Positions 61,767 to 64,000 of a stretch of DNA of 64,000 nucleotides are shown here, in pieces. How positions within the stretch are numbered: the stretch's first letter is position 1; every line of letters starts with the position of its first letter. The notes below the pieces were generated by a model that did no database searches, was not told the DNA's origin, and worked only from the letters and a program-made list of their open reading frames with translations. Both the position numbers and the translations under genes were made by a program. This DNA comes from Methylocystis echinoides (GTDB lineage: Bacteria > Pseudomonadota > Alphaproteobacteria > Rhizobiales > Beijerinckiaceae). Location: positions 634,501 through 698,500 of the forward strand of contig NZ_CP156084.1 in assembly GCF_040687965.1 (NCBI RefSeq), read 5' to 3'.

Positions 61767-64000
61767 ATGTCGAAATCGGGCAAAATTCAGGACGCGGCCT
61801 CGGCTGCTCTGTCTGCGATCGAGGAGGCGCTCGATCTCGGCGCGCCGCCGGCGGCGGATGACGCCGCGCCGGCGACGAGCGCAGCCAGGACCGCGGCCCT
61901 CGACAAGGCCGACGAGCCGGCCAGGACGCCCCCTGCCCCGCAGCCGGCGCCCGGCCCCGCTCAGCCCAGCATCGCCCAATCAATGTCCCGTAAGACCGAG
62001 GCGCGCGAGCCCGCGAAGCCCGCCTCGCTCATCGGGCCGCCGATCGCGCCCGCCAACGACGATCGCCGCACCGTCGGCGAATTGCGCGCCGCGCTGCAAA
62101 TTCCGCCCAACCGCTCGATCATGGGGATGACGTTCGCCTCCATCGCGCTCTGGGCGGTATGCTGGATTTTCTATGTCTACTTTCATCAAAGCGAGATCAT
62201 CGAGGCCGACGGCGCGCTGCTCGCGCCCAAGCCCATCTTGGCCATTGCGGCGCTGGTCGGCCCGACAATCTTTCTGTTCATCACCGGCCTGATGGCGCGG
62301 CGCGCGCATGAAATGCGGCTCATCGCCAACTCCATGACGGAGGTCGCCATCCGCCTGATCGAGCCCGAAACCATCGCCACCGAGCAGGTCGTCTCCTTGT
62401 CGCAGGCGATCCGCCGCGAGGCGGCGTCGATGGGCGACGGCATCGAACGCGCGCTGGCGCGCGCCGGCGAGCTCGAGGTGATCGTGCGCACGGAGGTGTC
62501 GAATCTCGAACGCTCCTATACGGAAAACGAGCGCCGCATCCGCCTTCTCATCGACGAGTTGACCCGCGAGCGCGAGGCCATTCTCGTCAACGCCGACAAC
62601 GCCCGCAATGCGCTTTACGGCGCCCGCGACTCCCTCTCGCAGGAGCTCTCGGCCACTTCGGCGCATCTCGCCGAGGCGGTCAGCGCGGCGGGCGCGCGCG
62701 TCACGTCCTCGCTCGGCTCGAAAGGCGAGGAGATCAAGCTGTCGCTCGAGAAAGCCGGCGACAATTTCGAATCCACCCTCGCTTCGCATGGCGGGCGCGT
62801 GATCAGCGTGTTGACCGAGACGGGCGACGCCGTGGCGGAGAAGATCGGCGGGGCCTCGGCGGATGTGAGCCGTCGCTTCACGGACGGCGTCGCCGAGGTC
62901 AGCGAGAAACTGCAAAAGGCGAGCGAGGCGGCGACGTCCGATTTCAGCGCCCGCAGCGCCGAGATCGTCCAACGCTTCGAAACGCTGGGAACGACGTTGA
63001 CGGAGTCCGTCGGCAGCCAGGGGGACGCGCTGATCGCGCGTCTCGCCGAAACTGGCGGCGCCATTCAGGAGGCGGTGACGACGCACGGCGGCGCGCTCGA
63101 CCGATCGCTCGCCGAGACCGCCGAACGGCTCACCACGGGCGTCGCTGACCAGGTGGAGAAGGCGCGATCCGTCTTCGAGGGCGCGGAAACGCGCCTTCTC
63201 GGCGCCATGGACGACGCCAACGCCAGGACTCAGCAGGAATTCGAGCAGCGCAGCCAGACGCTGCGCGAGTCGCTCTCCAAAACGATCGACGAGACCGCCG
63301 CGGCGCTCGCCAACCAGGGCGAGACGATTCAGGATCGCTTCGCCGACCTCGCGGCCTACGCCGTCTCGGCGCTCGGCGCGCATAGCGATCGCGTCAACGA
63401 GACGCTCGCCGAGCGGCTCGGCAATTTCGAGCGCGTCGTGCTCACCCGCGGCGAAGAAATGATCTCCCGGGTGACCGAACATGGCGGCCAGCTCGACGCC
63501 ACGCTCGGCGAGCGGCTCGCCGCCTTCCAAGCGACGCTCTCGGAGAGCACGCAGCAGGCCGCCGAGCGCGTGAGCGAGCAGAGCGAGCGCGCCGCCCGCG
63601 ACATCGCCCGCCACATCGTGGCGCTCGAGGCCGCCGTCGCCCAGCAGGGCGAGGACATCGCATTGCGCGTGACGGAGAGCGGCGCGAACGCCGCCGCCGC
63701 GCTATCGGATCAGGTCGCCCGGTTCGAACATGCTTTCGCGCAGCGCCACGAGGAGCTTGGCGCCCGCCTCGCCGATCAGGGCGAGCGGTCGGCCGAGACC
63801 CTCGCCGAGCGGCTCGCCGCGTTCCAGCACGCGATGGCGGCGCATACCGAAGAGGTCGGCGCCCACAGCGAGGCGATCGCCGCCCGCGTCACGGAACATG
63901 GGCAGCGCGCGCTCTCCAATCTCGCCACCGGCATTTCGGTCTTCGAAGACGCGGTCCTCCAGCAGAGTCAGGCCATCGCCGCCCGCGTCGTCTCCGAAGG
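61767..64000 (+). CDS. Growth-pole-ring-like giant repetitive membrane protein (5' part)
   Basis: The frame is open from ATG 61767 to the window end (744 residues), so the 3' end is missing. Layout: cytosolic Ala/Pro-rich segment (~1-115), two membrane helices (~118-139 with FASIALWAVCWIFYVYF; ~155-176 with ILAIAALVGPTIFLFITGLMA), then a long helical region. From ~330 on, repeated units of about 20-45 residues recur with a pattern such as LAERLAAFQ.. and E.GG.LD..LAE, the apolipoprotein-like repeat composition. This is the architecture of GPR of Agrobacterium and RgsE-like proteins, ring components at the growing cell pole in Rhizobiales. Identification is by architecture, not by identity. 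Confidence 0.75.
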   Translation, partial: MSKSGKIQDAASAALSAIEEALDLGAPPAADDAAPATSAARTAALDKADEPARTPPAPQPAPGPAQPSIAQSMSRKTEAREPAKPASLIGPPIAPANDDRRTVGELRAALQIPPNRSIMGMTFASIALWAVCWIFYVYFHQSEIIEADGALLAPKPILAIAALVGPTIFLFITGLMARRAHEMRLIANSMTEVAIRLIEPETIATEQVVSLSQAIRREAASMGDGIERALARAGELEVIVRTEVSNLERSYTENERRIRLLIDELTREREAILVNADNARNALYGARDSLSQELSATSAHLAEAVSAAGARVTSSLGSKGEEIKLSLEKAGDNFESTLASHGGRVISVLTETGDAVAEKIGGASADVSRRFTDGVAEVSEKLQKASEAATSDFSARSAEIVQRFETLGTTLTESVGSQGDALIARLAETGGAIQEAVTTHGGALDRSLAETAERLTTGVADQVEKARSVFEGAETRLLGAMDDANARTQQEFEQRSQTLRESLSKTIDETAAALANQGETIQDRFADLAAYAVSALGAHSDRVNETLAERLGNFERVVLTRGEEMISRVTEHGGQLDATLGERLAAFQATLSESTQQAAERVSEQSERAARDIARHIVALEAAVAQQGEDIALRVTESGANAAAALSDQVARFEHAFAQRHEELGARLADQGERSAETLAERLAAFQHAMAAHTEEVGAHSEAIAARVTEHGQRALSNLATGISVFEDAVLQQSQAIAARVVSE

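Noticed and set aside
61980-63614. 544-aa open frame on the minus strand near the right end
   Set aside because: Shadow of the growth-pole-ring-like gene, whose frame is open from 61767 to the edge and has coherent domains.

Overview
This window is high-GC chromosomal DNA from an alphaproteobacterium of the order Rhizobiales (Hyphomicrobiales). Several things point there: the LPS block cysQ-like / DUF4170 / waaA / lpxK / DUF2093, the carA-yqeY divergence, the GST-queG pair, DUF952 overlapping pyrD, the intergenic palindromes, and a giant repetitive protein resembling the rhizobial growth-pole-ring protein. A formaldehyde-activating-enzyme paralogue, a quinoprotein/cytochrome c fusion, copCD and a nitrogenase-associated ArsC-like protein make a methylotroph or methanotroph of the Methylocystis/Methylosinus type the best guess. 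That genus-level assignment is inference: no methane or methanol oxidation operon is present here.

Layout. 1-2.5 kb: end of mdoG and complete mdoH (periplasmic glucans). 2.6-7.4 kb: DUF952-pyrD, Fae paralogue, dinB, AI-2E exporter and a small protein. 7.5-15.2 kb: sorbosone-dehydrogenase-like quinoprotein with cytochrome c tail, a YqeB-like protein, an M3 peptidase and an unusual double beta-barrel outer-membrane protein. 15.3-20 kb: minus-strand sulfate uptake operon (sbp-cysT-cysW-cysA) with tam as its last gene. 20-26.9 kb: small conserved genes, SIMPL, GST-queG, an O-antigen-ligase-like membrane protein and a WD40 protein. 26.9-33.1 kb: thiD, yqeY/carA, a lipoprotein, a DUF2975/HTH pair and an HExxH peptidase. 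33.1-42.5 kb: copC-copD, dapF-mtaB, PRC-barrel, TerC, a methyltransferase, a TPR lipoprotein and rpsU. 42.7-46.7 kb: a zinc-uptake block starting at a near-ideal Zur palindrome (small His-rich membrane protein, znuC, znuB, znuA, His-rich COG0523 GTPase). 46.8-52.2 kb: YqhA, HdeA-like, DUF6101 and the LPS block. 52.5-57 kb: an orphan DGQHR/DndB-like protein, a solo LuxR regulator, and a glycosyltransferase with an N-terminal MshEN-like domain overlapping it. 57.1-61.5 kb: a periplasmic binding protein, a multi-PAS hybrid kinase and an Hpt protein. 61.8 kb to the end: the 5' part of the growth-pole-ring-like protein.

Genes that plausibly work together: the sulfate transporter; the Zur-controlled zinc uptake and zinc chaperone set; CopC/CopD for copper; CysQ-like / DUF4170 / WaaA / LpxK / DUF2093 for lipid A-Kdo; the hybrid kinase with the Hpt protein as a phosphorelay; and the LuxR/MshEN-glycosyltransferase pair as a candidate signal-controlled exopolysaccharide module. 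No tRNA, rRNA, CRISPR array, insertion sequence or prophage was seen, and no gene-free stretch exceeds about 300 bases.
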